64,000 bases of DNA from Virgibacillus sp. NKC19-16 (GTDB lineage: Bacteria; Bacillota; Bacilli; Bacillales; Amphibacillaceae): positions 988,001 through 1,052,000 of the forward strand of contig NZ_CP074373.1 in NCBI RefSeq assembly GCF_021560035.1, read 5' to 3'. Both the position numbers and the translations under genes were made by a program. The notes beneath the pieces are model-generated. The model ran no database searches, was not told the DNA's origin, and saw nothing but the letters and a program-made list of their open reading frames with translations. Positions 55,901-63,748 of this stretch are shown here, piece by piece; the stretch's first letter is position 1, and every line of letters starts with the position of its first letter.

Positions 55901-57973
55901 ATCTTTTTCGATACTTGTCTGCTCCGGCTGCGTATCGCCTTCTTCAAAAACAGATTCAACTTCTTCCAGATCTGCATAGACTTTGTAGTTGCCGAAGCCA
56001 TAATTTACGACACCATCAACGGGTTCTGTGAAGCGATCCCCTGTTTTGACCGCAAAATCTCTAGCGTCACCGTTAGGATGCAGTTTATACTGAATCGTTT
56101 GTGCATTCGGACCTTCTTCTGTTAAGCGAATACCACCATTAGCTGTATTTTCCGGCGTGAATTCTTCTGTTGCCACAACCAGGTCACCATGTTCTTGTGG
56201 TGCCACTGCTCGTGATGGTGCTACTTCAACACGCATTCCCTCCATACTTTCCCAATAATCAATCGCATAGTTATTCGGGTCAAAGCTGTCAAAACCATCG
56301 TCGCCAATGATGGTCTCAGGAATATCGCTTGATGTTAACTCAACAGCTGACGGTAGCTTAACATCGCTTTCTATAACTTCAATAGCACCGCCCTGGTCAT
56401 CACGCACATTAATTTCTGTAATCGGCAAATCTGTTTCAGCTCTATCATCATACCCATCAATATGATATTCATCGACTTCTCCGGTTACATGAATGAGATC
56501 ACCGACATCGACATTATCTGTATTTCCTGTATAGACAACGATACCTTCAGATGTTTTTTCATTCCCATCATAATCTGCTTCAGGTGTTTGCATATGAAAA
56601 TAATGTGAACCTCTAATTTCATATTTGTAGGTGACAATCCCTTCAACATCTTCTACTGTGCTGCCATTCATCGGTGATTCGTGTCCTTCACCTTGAATAT
56701 CGTGAATCATGATACCATCTTCAGAATCATAAACCGAATAGTGAAATTCAGATATTTCGCTGGATTCTAATCCATCTTTTTCGGCTATTGCTTTGATTGT
56801 TACGTCCTCGTCAACTGTTATCGCATTACTGTACAGCTCCCCATTTTCTGACGATGGTTCACTGCCGTCTGTCGTGTAAAAAACGTCCGCATCACTAGTC
56901 GCTGTTTCCAGTGTAACATTCGATCCAGCCGGAATAGTCCCTGGGTCAGGGCTGGCTATAATAGGCTGGACAGCAGATGCGTCACCGACAATATCCGACT
57001 GGTTGCGCGGGATAATCTGTTGGTCCTCATCAAACTGTACCACCATCCCGGTAATAGAATCATAGGTGATACCAGTTTCCAAGTTTAGTTCACCTGTTTC
57101 ATCACGCACCACAAATGTATTCCCGGCCTCATCCTCAGCTGTATAATTCGCCCAATCACCGCCATCCTCGACATCGGTAAGTGTTACATTATTGATGACA
57201 GCCAGTTTTGACTGGTGGTTTTCCAGCTCATCGCCATTCAGGCTCAAAGGATCCGGAATGCCTGCATCTGTTGTTTTTTCCTCAACAGTCGCATTATCCA
57301 GTTGCAATAATCCTCTGTAATCATTCAAACTGCCGGTCACAGTAATTTCATCGCCCACTTGTACATCAAGGCTTGTTGGGCGCACAGCAATTGCTGCTGT
57401 ATCATCCTGAATTTGAATGGTATTTTTTAACTTAGCTGTGACAACACCTTTTGTTTTCACTTCACCGGTTGCTTGGTCTCTAACATCCGTAATGGACTGT
57501 AATTCGAGCGGTTCATCCGGCTCTTCAGAGGCAAACCTCATATCGCTCGGTTCCTTCAGGCCATTATGGGTATGATATTCCTCCATAATACCGGTGACCA
57601 CAATTTCCTCATCCAGATTGTCCGGATTTGAATTTAATCCAAATTCTGTCCGGTAATCACTACTCACCTGGACAAACAACATGTTACCGACGTCTGTTTC
57701 ACCGGCTTCTTCTGCAATTGCTACATTATGATCCTCCCGGAAATCATTATCTGATACATTATCAGGACTAATGACATACCCAACAATATGTCCGGCAACT
57801 GTCTGCTCACTGCCGTCATTTTCTTTTTCAATAGCCTCACCGACAGTGATAGGTTCGTCCGCCGCCTCATCAGCGTGAACTGTGACGGGGCCTGCTACAG
57901 GTGTCAGCATACCTATCATCAATACAAAAATCATCATCATACTATAATATTTTCTTCTGATGGGTGATTGCAT
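52931..57973 (-). CDS. Cell-wall-anchored multidomain nuclease / 5'-nucleotidase (YhcR-like)
   Basis: The 1680-residue surface enzyme has, in order: signal peptide (about 1-34), OB-fold/DUF6359-like region (about 40-330), chitobiase-type domain (about 340-410, FYTTDGSEPSS), a further OB-like region, an endonuclease/exonuclease/phosphatase domain (about 695-1005: TVATYNVENFS, VVLGDMNDFEF, SDHDPI), a metallophosphatase domain (about 1012-1260: HMNDTHAR, GNHEFDLG, GGHSH), a 5'-nucleotidase C-domain (about 1330-1490), a Gly/Asp/Pro repeat spacer (about 1550-1644) and the sortase signal LPDTA with helix and RRR. It probably degrades extracellular DNA/RNA to nucleosides. The sortase gene lies 67 bp upstream. 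Confidence 0.92.
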   Translation of the reverse strand: MQSPIRRKYYSMMMIFVLMIGMLTPVAGPVTVHADEAADEPITVGEAIEKENDGSEQTVAGHIVGYVISPDNVSDNDFREDHNVAIAEEAGETDVGNMLFVQVSSDYRTEFGLNSNPDNLDEEIVVTGIMEEYHTHNGLKEPSDMRFASEEPDEPLELQSITDVRDQATGEVKTKGVVTAKLKNTIQIQDDTAAIAVRPTSLDVQVGDEITVTGSLNDYRGLLQLDNATVEEKTTDAGIPDPLSLNGDELENHQSKLAVINNVTLTDVEDGGDWANYTAEDEAGNTFVVRDETGELNLETGITYDSITGMVVQFDEDQQIIPRNQSDIVGDASAVQPIIASPDPGTIPAGSNVTLETATSDADVFYTTDGSEPSSENGELYSNAITVDEDVTIKAIAEKDGLESSEISEFHYSVYDSEDGIMIHDIQGEGHESPMNGSTVEDVEGIVTYKYEIRGSHYFHMQTPEADYDGNEKTSEGIVVYTGNTDNVDVGDLIHVTGEVDEYHIDGYDDRAETDLPITEINVRDDQGGAIEVIESDVKLPSAVELTSSDIPETIIGDDGFDSFDPNNYAIDYWESMEGMRVEVAPSRAVAPQEHGDLVVATEEFTPENTANGGIRLTEEGPNAQTIQYKLHPNGDARDFAVKTGDRFTEPVDGVVNYGFGNYKVYADLEEVESVFEEGDTQPEQTSIEKDDDKLTVATYNVENFSANESETSQQKAEDIARAFVSDMENPDIVGIVEVMDNNGQEQGPDGADASESYERLIDEIRNQGGPAYDYANIDPAYNQDGGAPHGNIRVGFLYNPQRVSLTDGEHGTATEATVYNEDQLTLNPGRIAPNEDVMENTRKPLAAQFDFNGESVVVVANHFNSKSGDDGEFGQNQPPIKGSEPQRHELASIVNEFVSDIKADNPDENVVVLGDMNDFEFTETMDILEGDELTNAMMSVPEEERYTYLYQGNSQVLDHVLVSNHLADVTETDVLHVNADFTDMHGRASDHDPILTQIDLAAAEEVEDAEDNVELSIMHMNDTHARVEPLPKMVTAIKEFREDNPDSLLFHAGDVFSGTLYFNEFNGQADLELLNLMDMDAMVFGNHEFDLGAEEGGHESLSAFVDNANFPFLGTNIDFSQDPYMSDLDTNQSLANDPEDGEIYDSIIKEIDGEQVGVFGLTSEDTANIASPADVTFADFIETAEQAVQDFEDEGIDKIIALTHIGFDSAPEVGNDLRLAEEVDGIDIIVGGHSHTALEEPESVEKDADGETKEPTIIVQAGQYAENLGTLDVTFDEDGVVTHYEGELLEVDGYTEDPEATEALAPYKEQVDEVMNEEIGAVAIKDLTNPRQDEPGDDSVRANETELGNLVTDAMLAGAQIDNPETVIAFQNGGGIRAPIDEGEITAGEVINVLPFGNNPAVATLTGQEIKDILEHSVRQAPAESGGFLHVSGMQFYYDSEKEPGNRVVQMYVEIDGELKEIQLDAEYQVTTNGFTAQGGDGFETFEQVYNDGRVRDIGASDWEQLRDYMVENLGGIVDPEREGRIVDLMGEEFTELPEDPSNENGGTGDDGDSGTDPDKTPPEEDGSDDNDTTPGGNDDDSGTDGDGIAPGGSGDGPSSDGDDITPGGNGDAPGSDGNGTVPGGISGGYGANGDGSAPGSNGATLPDTATNMYMFLLIGSVLLAAGGVILLYRRRYSR

Positions 57974-58040
57974 TTCGTTTCCTCCTTTTTAATGTTGTTT
58001 AGCCTACAAATTAAAAAAATGCTAGATTCATCTCCACACT

Positions 58041-58655
58041 TCACTGACGGATATAATGACCTTGCTTATCATCATCGTCGACCGGATAGGCATACGTCAC
58101 AAATCGATCCGGCGCATTTCCGACATACTCAAACGGATAGCACGTTGAGACGACAAGAACTTCTTCTCCCGTTTCACCTATGACGGAAGTATCATCAGCT
58201 GCAACAATTTCAGTCTCTTTAATTTCGTATGTATAAGTTCCATAAGATGTCGTAATTTTATACTGATCACCGATCTCGATTTTGTCGAATTGACGAAAAA
58301 CAGTATCGCGATGACCTGATAAAACAATTTGATCATTTTGACCAGGATAGACTGAATTTGTTACATGACCAACGCCCTTTGCCAACGCATCCGGATCAGC
58401 TCCTTCTACGACAGGTAATACCTTGTCCAGTTTAGGTATCTCGAGAGTAGCAAAAGCGTCCCCATCTGGTGCCTCGAAATCAGCAGGAGCAGCGGGATTT
58501 ATGCTTCCGGTACTATCTTTCGGCTGCTTTGCAATAGCCCTTTCCGCCTGTTCCAATGAATCATTTTGTGCTTGCTCATGGGAGATGTATTGGTAGCCGA
58601 ATACCGTAATACAAATTACTCCAATAAAAACGAGTATGTAACTTATCCATTTCAT
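58041..58655 (-). CDS. Class D sortase
   Basis: 204 residues with an N-terminal membrane anchor (about 4-24) and the sortase fold with catalytic H115 (LSGHRDT), C172 (VVSTCYPF) and R184 (PDRFV). TLEIPKLDKVLPVVEG and the C-terminal pattern place it in class D, like B. subtilis YhcS. It lies directly upstream of, and in the same direction as, the LPDTA-bearing nuclease, its obvious substrate, as yhcS pairs with yhcR. GGAGG precedes the ATG. Confidence 0.93.
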   Translation of the reverse strand: MKWISYILVFIGVICITVFGYQYISHEQAQNDSLEQAERAIAKQPKDSTGSINPAAPADFEAPDGDAFATLEIPKLDKVLPVVEGADPDALAKGVGHVTNSVYPGQNDQIVLSGHRDTVFRQFDKIEIGDQYKITTSYGTYTYEIKETEIVAADDTSVIGETGEEVLVVSTCYPFEYVGNAPDRFVTYAYPVDDDDKQGHYIRQ

Positions 58656-59073
58656 ACAACAACCTCCATTTCGCAGATACTATATTACGTTTCACCTCCC
58701 TATATCTACCATAACGAACGAATATTAATATACTATAAATAAATTGTAAAAATTCCGTTAAGTTGATAGATTAATTGAATAATAACCTCCTTTAACCATA
58801 GTCGTAAGAAAAATCTATTTACTATAATATAAGTAATTTTACATAAATTTACTAGATGGTAAAAGTACTAATTCTTTATCAAATTTAACTTTAAATGGGC
58901 TAAAAGTTTCATGAGATAACACATGTAAAAAATTGTCGTACAAAGTTAGAGGATAAAATTTAGGCAGTTTCTGCTCTTTCTCCAGAAAACTACTTGGTCA
59001 AATGTGTTGGTGGTATGCAGCAAGTAGCGTTATAGTAAAATTTAAGATTAAAAACATTAGGAGGAGATTTGAA
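58656..59073. other. Gene-free region between sortase and nitrilase genes
   Basis: About 420 AT-rich bp between divergent genes. The promoters of both units must lie here, but I see no clear operator, RNA gene or repeat. Confidence 0.5.
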
Positions 59074-60006
59074 ATGGAAATGGTCAACCAATACAAAGCT
59101 ACTGTTATTCAAGCTGGTTCGGAAATGTTTGATAAAGACAAAGGAACCGATAAAGCCATTCGTTTCATAAACGAAGCAGGGGAAAACGAGGCAAAAGTTA
59201 TTGTATTCTCCGAGGCATTTATTCCTTGCTATCCGCGTGGTATGTTGTTTGGTGCAGTAGTTGGCAGCAGGTCACAGCAAGGGAGGGAAGACTTCACCAG
59301 ATACTGGAAAAATGCCATCCAAGTTCCAGGGAAAGAAACCGAACGTATTGCAAAAGCTGCCAGAGACGCTAAGGCATACGTGGTCATTGGTGTTGTCGAA
59401 AAGGACAGCGAATCCAGTGAAGGCACGTTATACTGTACCGTGTTGTTCTTCGGACCTGATGGAACGCTGCTCGGAAAACATCGGAAGCTGAAACCGACGG
59501 GCTCCGAAAGACTCATATGGGGAGAAGGGGATGGGCACCATGCCTGTATTCGACACCCCGTACGGGAGAATTGGAGCACTTATCTGCTGGGAAAATTATA
59601 TGCCGCTCGCTCGCGCAGCCATGTATGAAAAAGGGATTCAAATTTATGTCGCCCCAACCGCAGATCACAGGGACACATGGTTTGCTTCCATGAGACATAT
59701 TGCCACGGAGGGGAGATGTTTTGTCCTATCCTGCAATCAGTATTCCACAAAAGACATGTATCCGAAGACATTGCCTCCCGTCCGGAATTTGAACAACTGC
59801 CAGAAGAAATGACACGGGGCGGAAGCTGTGTAGTCAACCCCTTAGGTGAATTTATCGCAGAACCGGTTTTCAGTGAAGAGAAAAATATTTATGCAGATAT
59901 CGACCTCGATAAGATCCCCGAGGGTCACTTTGATTTCGATCCGGTGGGACATTATGCCAGGAAAGACGTTTTTCATTTGGAAGTTGATGAAACAAAGCGG
60001 ACGTAG
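59074..60006 (+). pseudogene. Nitrilase gene with two frameshifts
   Basis: Joined over three frames, the sequence encodes a full nitrilase of about 310 residues: SEAFIPCYPRG (catalytic Glu), HRKLKPTG (Lys), [15 protein letters not shown] (Cys), then CNQY, GGSCVVNPLGEF and DFDPVGHYARKDVF. The frame breaks near 59531-59535, where GGATGGGC no longer leads into ACCATGCCTG in frame, and again near 59762 (TATCC-GAAGAC, one base short). GGAGGAG precedes the ATG at 59074. The catalytic residues are all present, so inactivation looks recent, unless the breaks are sequencing errors. Confidence 0.85.
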
Positions 60007-60317
60007 TAAAGAATTGAATCTATTCGCGTGAATGCCGAACAAATGATAAAAAACGCCGTACAAATGCCAATGAATCCCGAACCGGTCTTTGAAGATAGTT
60101 GTCAGCCAGTTATCTTTAAAATTACTTCCATAAACTGAATCGAATAGACTGAACTTATCTATCACCAATGTCGAGAGTGCCCTTAACTCTTAGCGCAGGC
60201 GTAGGTGGCGGGGTGAATCGACAAAAATAGAAGTATATGATAGCCAAACGTTTGTTTTTAAATCGTAAAAATTATATAATATGATTAACAATTAAAATGA
60301 AGGAAAGGGGGTAGGAT
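60007..60317. other. Region between nitrilase pseudogene and tnpB
   Basis: It contains the 21-bp array and, from about 60180, what should be the left end of the TnpB element. An open stretch at about 60010-60138 reads VNAEQMIKNAVQ and PMNPEPVFED, but it has no start and overlaps the array. No intact gene is seen. Confidence 0.45.
60013..60096. repeat. Degenerate array with 21-bp period
   Basis: Units start at 60013, 60034, 60055 and 60076. CCGAACAAATG and CCGTACAAATG are exactly 21 bp apart, and CCCGAACC follows 21 bp later; GAA stands at positions 4-6 of three of the four units. It is between the nitrilase stop and the TnpB element. Confidence 0.45.
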
Positions 60318-61717
60318 TTGGGAGAAAAAGCAATCTATAACACGCAGCAAATCTGGATTAAACCGAGTCATCGAATGTTCGCTTATTTTCAAGATATGTG
60401 TGAAAACAGCAAGAATTTGTATAACACCACTAATTTTTACATTCGGCAAGTATACACAGGATTGACCACAAATAAACCATTACAACCATTGCAAGAAGAA
60501 GTATTAGATACGATTCATGCTAATGTCGAAAAGATAAATGCGAAACAATTAATAACATACGAAAAACGTCTGGCCAAAGAAAAGAAAAAAACAAAAGAAA
60601 AACAAAGCGAAGTGAGTTGCAATCTCTTTGAGATGCCCTCTTTAAGCAAATCGAACAATCAGATTACCGATCACTTCCTGCACAAAATAGCCAAAGTGTG
60701 ATGCGTAATGCGTTTGATGACTGGCAGTCTTTCTTTGCGAGTTTAAAAGATTATAAAGAAAATCCATCTAAATATCTAGGAAGACCGAGAATACCAGGCT
60801 ATATTAAGAGCGCAATGCGAATAGCTACATTTTCAAACCAAGATTGCACTATTAAAAATAAATGTTTGAAGTTTCCCAAAATAAAAGAAAAGCTTAACCT
60901 GGGAAAACTGGGTTACACAAATGAAAAACTAAAATCGGTTCGTGTGATTCCGAAGTACGGTCAATTTGTTGTGGAAATTGTTTTTGAAGGAAATATTGCC
61001 GAACCTATTTCCGAAATTCCGAAGCGTGTGATGGCGATTGATTTAGGAATTGATAACCTTGCAACCATTACAACAAACACAGGAAAGGCACCTGTTTTGT
61101 TGAAGGGCAAAAATATCAAATCAATAAATCAGTTTTATAATAAAAAACGTGCGTATTACAACCGTATTCTACGCCAAGGAAAGTCATCGAAAGAAGGATT
61201 GTTTTCATCTCATCGGCTTCAAAATCTCGATGCGCTTAAACATCGTAAATTAAAGGATTTGTTTCACAAAGCAAGCTTTGTCGCAATGAGCATAGCGGAG
61301 TTAGAAGACATAAATACAATTATTATTGGAAACAATAAAGGGTGGAAACAAAACGCTAACATGGGGGCAAAAAATAACCAGAGGTTTGTTGGTATTCCTT
61401 TCAGTCTGCTCATTAATATGATCAAATACAAAGCGGAGCGGGTTGGTATTAATATCATAGTGACCGAAGAATCCTATACTTCTAAAGCTAGTTTTCTTGA
61501 TAGGGACGATATACCAACTTATGGGGAAGAGATTGTTACTAACCTTTCAGGGAAGAGAATCTCACGCGGTTTATACCGGACAAAGGAAAACCAAATGGTT
61601 AATGCAGATGTAAACGGTTCTGCTGACATTATGAGAAAGTATTTAGTTAAGAAAGAGATCCCTTTATGCATCAAAGATGTTGAAATAAATCAGGTTTTAA
61701 GTTATCAAATCGCCTAA
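60318..61717 (+). pseudogene. tnpB: TnpB RNA-guided nuclease-like transposon protein, frameshifted
   Basis: The first frame (60318-60701, TTG start after AAGGGGG) encodes the N-terminal helix-turn-helix part (CENSKNLYNTTNFYIRQ). The second frame (to 61717) encodes the RuvC-like core: AIDLGIDNLATI (Asp), TEESYTSKASFLDRDDIP (Glu) and NADVNGSADI (Asp). In the correct frame LFKQIEQSDYRSLPAQ occurs at about 60638-60690, so the break lies near 60620-60640. The zinc-finger Cys pairs of many TnpBs are absent, as usual in this subgroup. The catalytic triad is kept. Confidence 0.88.
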
Positions 61718-61872
61718 ATGTAGTTCCGAAGGCTAGACCAACGGAATAGAGGGTCTAAGTGTGAATAGTCCACTGATGTCGCAGGTCCGGTAACGTTAAT
61801 CGTTCGCTTTATAAGATCGATACGTTGCAAACTCCCATCTTCAAAACGTATCAGTGTTTAAGTGGGAGAAGT
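61718..61872 (+). ncRNA. Candidate reRNA/omega-RNA region at the TnpB right end
   Basis: About 150 gene-free nt after tnpB, with several short stems (CCGAAGG, TTGCAAACTCCCATC) and ending in the right-end hairpin. In active IS200/IS605 elements the guide RNA of TnpB is made from this position and its 3' end carries the guide from the flank. The assignment follows from position only. Confidence 0.4.
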
Positions 61873-61928
61873 TGATTGTAAAATAATAGAAGAGCTACCA
61901 CTTTTTTGCAGAAGGGACTTTTTGACAA

Positions 61929-62843
61929 ATGAAGCGATTATTGAATTGTACTGCAACCGATTTTGCCCAAATGAATGGCACTCAGTTAAGGCAAGCCATT
62001 GAAGCATCGGAAGGTAGAGTAATGCTGTCAGAAGTAATTTGTGCATCAACCCCGCTTTATCCTGGCCTGACGAATGCGGAATATGCGGCTTCATTCGGTG
62101 CGGATATGATGCTGTTGAACTTATTCAACGTTGAACATCCGAAGATTGAAGGGTTAACTGTCGATAAACCGAGGGGAGTAATCAAAGAACTGAAAAGATT
62201 AATCGGCCGTCCTATTGGGATAAATCTGGAACCAGTTGATCCTGATGCGGATAACGCAGAAACGTTGGAAAATCTTCCAAAAGGGCGTACCGCAATTCAT
62301 GAGTCGCTGGAAAAAGCGAAGGAACTGGGAGTTGACTTTATCTGTCTGACCGGGAATCCAAAAACAGGTGTCACGAATACGGCAATTTTAAAGTCAATTA
62401 GACAGGCAAAAGAAATTATTGATGATATCATGATTATTGCTGGAAAAATGCATGGTGCCGGTGTCAAAAATGAGGCTGGTAGCGAGATTGTCAGCAAGGA
62501 TGTCGTGGCAGAATTCGCTCAGGCAGGTGCTGACGTGATTCTTTTGCCAGCTGTCGGCAGTATTCCAGGGACGACACTTGAAAAAACTGAACAGCTCGTG
62601 CAGGCAGCCCACGCGTCGGGCGCATTGGCGTTAACTGCGATCGGTACAAGCCAGGAAGGGGCATCAAAAGAAACAACTCAGCAAATGGCCCTCTACAATA
62701 AAATGGCTGGAGCGGACATCCATCATATCGGTGATGCTGGTGCGCATGGGATTGCCGTACCGGATAACATCATGGACTATTCAATTGCTATTCGCGGGAA
62801 ACGTCACACATATGTAAGGATGGCGGCGTCAGTTAATCGGTAA
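61929..62843 (+). CDS. DUF7916-like TIM-barrel protein (PEP phosphonomutase-like)
   Basis: The 304-residue protein begins MKRLLNCTATDFAQMNGTQL and contains TTP-like STPLYPGLTNAEYAASFGADM, FICLTGNPKTGVTN, AQAGADVILLPAVGSIPGTT and HIGDAGAHG, a barrel-type repeat of strand-helix units. Relatives in Firmicutes are annotated haloacid dehalogenase-like or PEP phosphonomutase, often near PTS genes. The reaction is unknown. The spacing from GAAGGGA to the ATG is long (about 11 bp). The TnpB element ends some 55 bp upstream and may have separated it from its promoter. Confidence 0.7.
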   Translation: MKRLLNCTATDFAQMNGTQLRQAIEASEGRVMLSEVICASTPLYPGLTNAEYAASFGADMMLLNLFNVEHPKIEGLTVDKPRGVIKELKRLIGRPIGINLEPVDPDADNAETLENLPKGRTAIHESLEKAKELGVDFICLTGNPKTGVTNTAILKSIRQAKEIIDDIMIIAGKMHGAGVKNEAGSEIVSKDVVAEFAQAGADVILLPAVGSIPGTTLEKTEQLVQAAHASGALALTAIGTSQEGASKETTQQMALYNKMAGADIHHIGDAGAHGIAVPDNIMDYSIAIRGKRHTYVRMAASVNR

Positions 62844-62938
62844 GTGGTGGTGAACCGTCCCCATGCATCCTTTATGATATACTTAGCTCATTGTATAAAT
62901 GAAAGTCTAACAATAAATTTATGAAAACTGGAGTAGGC

Positions 62939-63559
62939 ATGACGCATCTAAAGAAAACACTCATAAATTATCAAAAACCAATCGTTAGAATTACAAGCAT
63001 AGTCGGTATTATTTTATTAATCGGGATTGCCTTTTTAATTTTTGAAAGCGGGTTTTTCAATAATCCTGACCGTGTACAAAACTGGGTCGAAGGGTTCGGC
63101 AGTATTGCACCTTTGGCATTCTTGGGTTTAACGTATGTTCAGGTCGTTATCCCGGTTCTGCCCGGAAATGTTTCGACAGTAGTTGGTGTGATGTTATTCG
63201 GTATCGGGCTGGGGTCCGTTCTGAATATAGTTGGCATCTTTATTGGTTCCTTGACAAATTTTTTATTGGCACGAAGGTTCGGACGTGGGTTTGCAAGTTA
63301 TTTTGTCAAACAGGAAACCTATGATAAATATATTGGCTGGGTCAACAAGGGAAAACGATTCGAAAGGTTTTTCTGGATTTCATTGGTTTTTCCCGGCTTT
63401 CCGGATGACTTTATTTGTTTGATTGCGGGACTTACCAAGATGCCCTTGAAAAAATTTGTCTTTTACTTTTTACTTTGCAAACCGATCACCCTGTTTATAT
63501 ATACATTATTTGCGATTTACGGAATGCAATTCTTTTATGATTTGATCCAATCGATTTAA
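62939..63559 (+). CDS. TVP38/TMEM64-family membrane protein
   Basis: About 206 residues with five to six hydrophobic helices and the family core VVIPVLPGNVSTVVGVMLFG, GIFIGSLTNFLLARRFGRGF and PGFPDDFICLIAGLTKM. This matches the VTT/DedA superfamily (TVP38/TMEM64, YdjX/YtxB-like), which contains lipid scramblases and flippases. The ATG at 62939 with GGAG 5 bp upstream is preferred; the ATG at 62921 has no site. Confidence 0.85.
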   Translation: MTHLKKTLINYQKPIVRITSIVGIILLIGIAFLIFESGFFNNPDRVQNWVEGFGSIAPLAFLGLTYVQVVIPVLPGNVSTVVGVMLFGIGLGSVLNIVGIFIGSLTNFLLARRFGRGFASYFVKQETYDKYIGWVNKGKRFERFFWISLVFPGFPDDFICLIAGLTKMPLKKFVFYFLLCKPITLFIYTLFAIYGMQFFYDLIQSI

Positions 63560-63564
63560 TAAGT

Positions 63565-63598
63565 AAGCAAGGGAACGGTTCTTTTGCTTCCTTTTCGA
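63565..63598 (+). terminator. Terminator after the TVP38-family gene
   Basis: AAGCAA...GAAC, GGTTC, TTTTGCTT form an interrupted stem, followed by CCTTTTCG. Moderate strength. Confidence 0.5.
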
Positions 63599-63622
63599 TA
63601 AATATCGGATGAATAGAACAGG

Positions 63623-63748
63623 CGCTGAATGAAATGCTGCAATCGCTGGATAAAACGTGCTGAACGCGGGACAAAATGCAACGAACGCCGGACGAGTGGC
63701 AAAGACCGCTGGATGAGATGCTCTAAGCGCGGAATGAACAGCCCCGAG
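63623..63748. repeat. Degenerate tandem array with exact 21-bp period
   Basis: Six units start at 63623, 63644, 63665, 63686, 63707 and 63728. Each begins CGC/CGCTG/CGCGG, followed by (G)GA-x-(G/A)A-A/G-ATG-like sequence; examples are CGCTGGATAAAACG, CGCGGGACAAAATG and CGCTGGATGAGATG. The spacing is exact although units differ at many sites. No gene overlaps it; an open frame on the minus strand is a by-product of the 7-codon period. Confidence 0.7.

Larger units (their letters stand above)
60180..61875 (+). mobile_element. TnpB-only IS200/IS605-group element (IS1341-like), tnpB frameshifted
   Basis: The unit consists of an orfB/tnpB gene in two frames and a 3' noncoding part that ends in a hairpin (CTCCCATCTT at 61832-61841, AAGTGGGAG at 61860-61868). 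No tnpA is present. The left boundary is uncertain (about 60180-60300). It lies between a nitrilase pseudogene and a DUF7916-like gene. Confidence 0.7.

Noticed and set aside
60010-60138. Open stretch reading VNAEQMIKNAVQ and PMNPEPVFED after the nitrilase pseudogene
   Set aside because: It has no start codon with a ribosome binding site and overlaps the 21-bp array, which explains part of its openness.
52731-62860. Possible second dispersed repeat (GGGACGTTCTGTTCAC at 52731; GTGAACCGTCCCC at 62847, opposite strand)
   Set aside because: Only a short, imperfect match between two sites; not enough to call a family.
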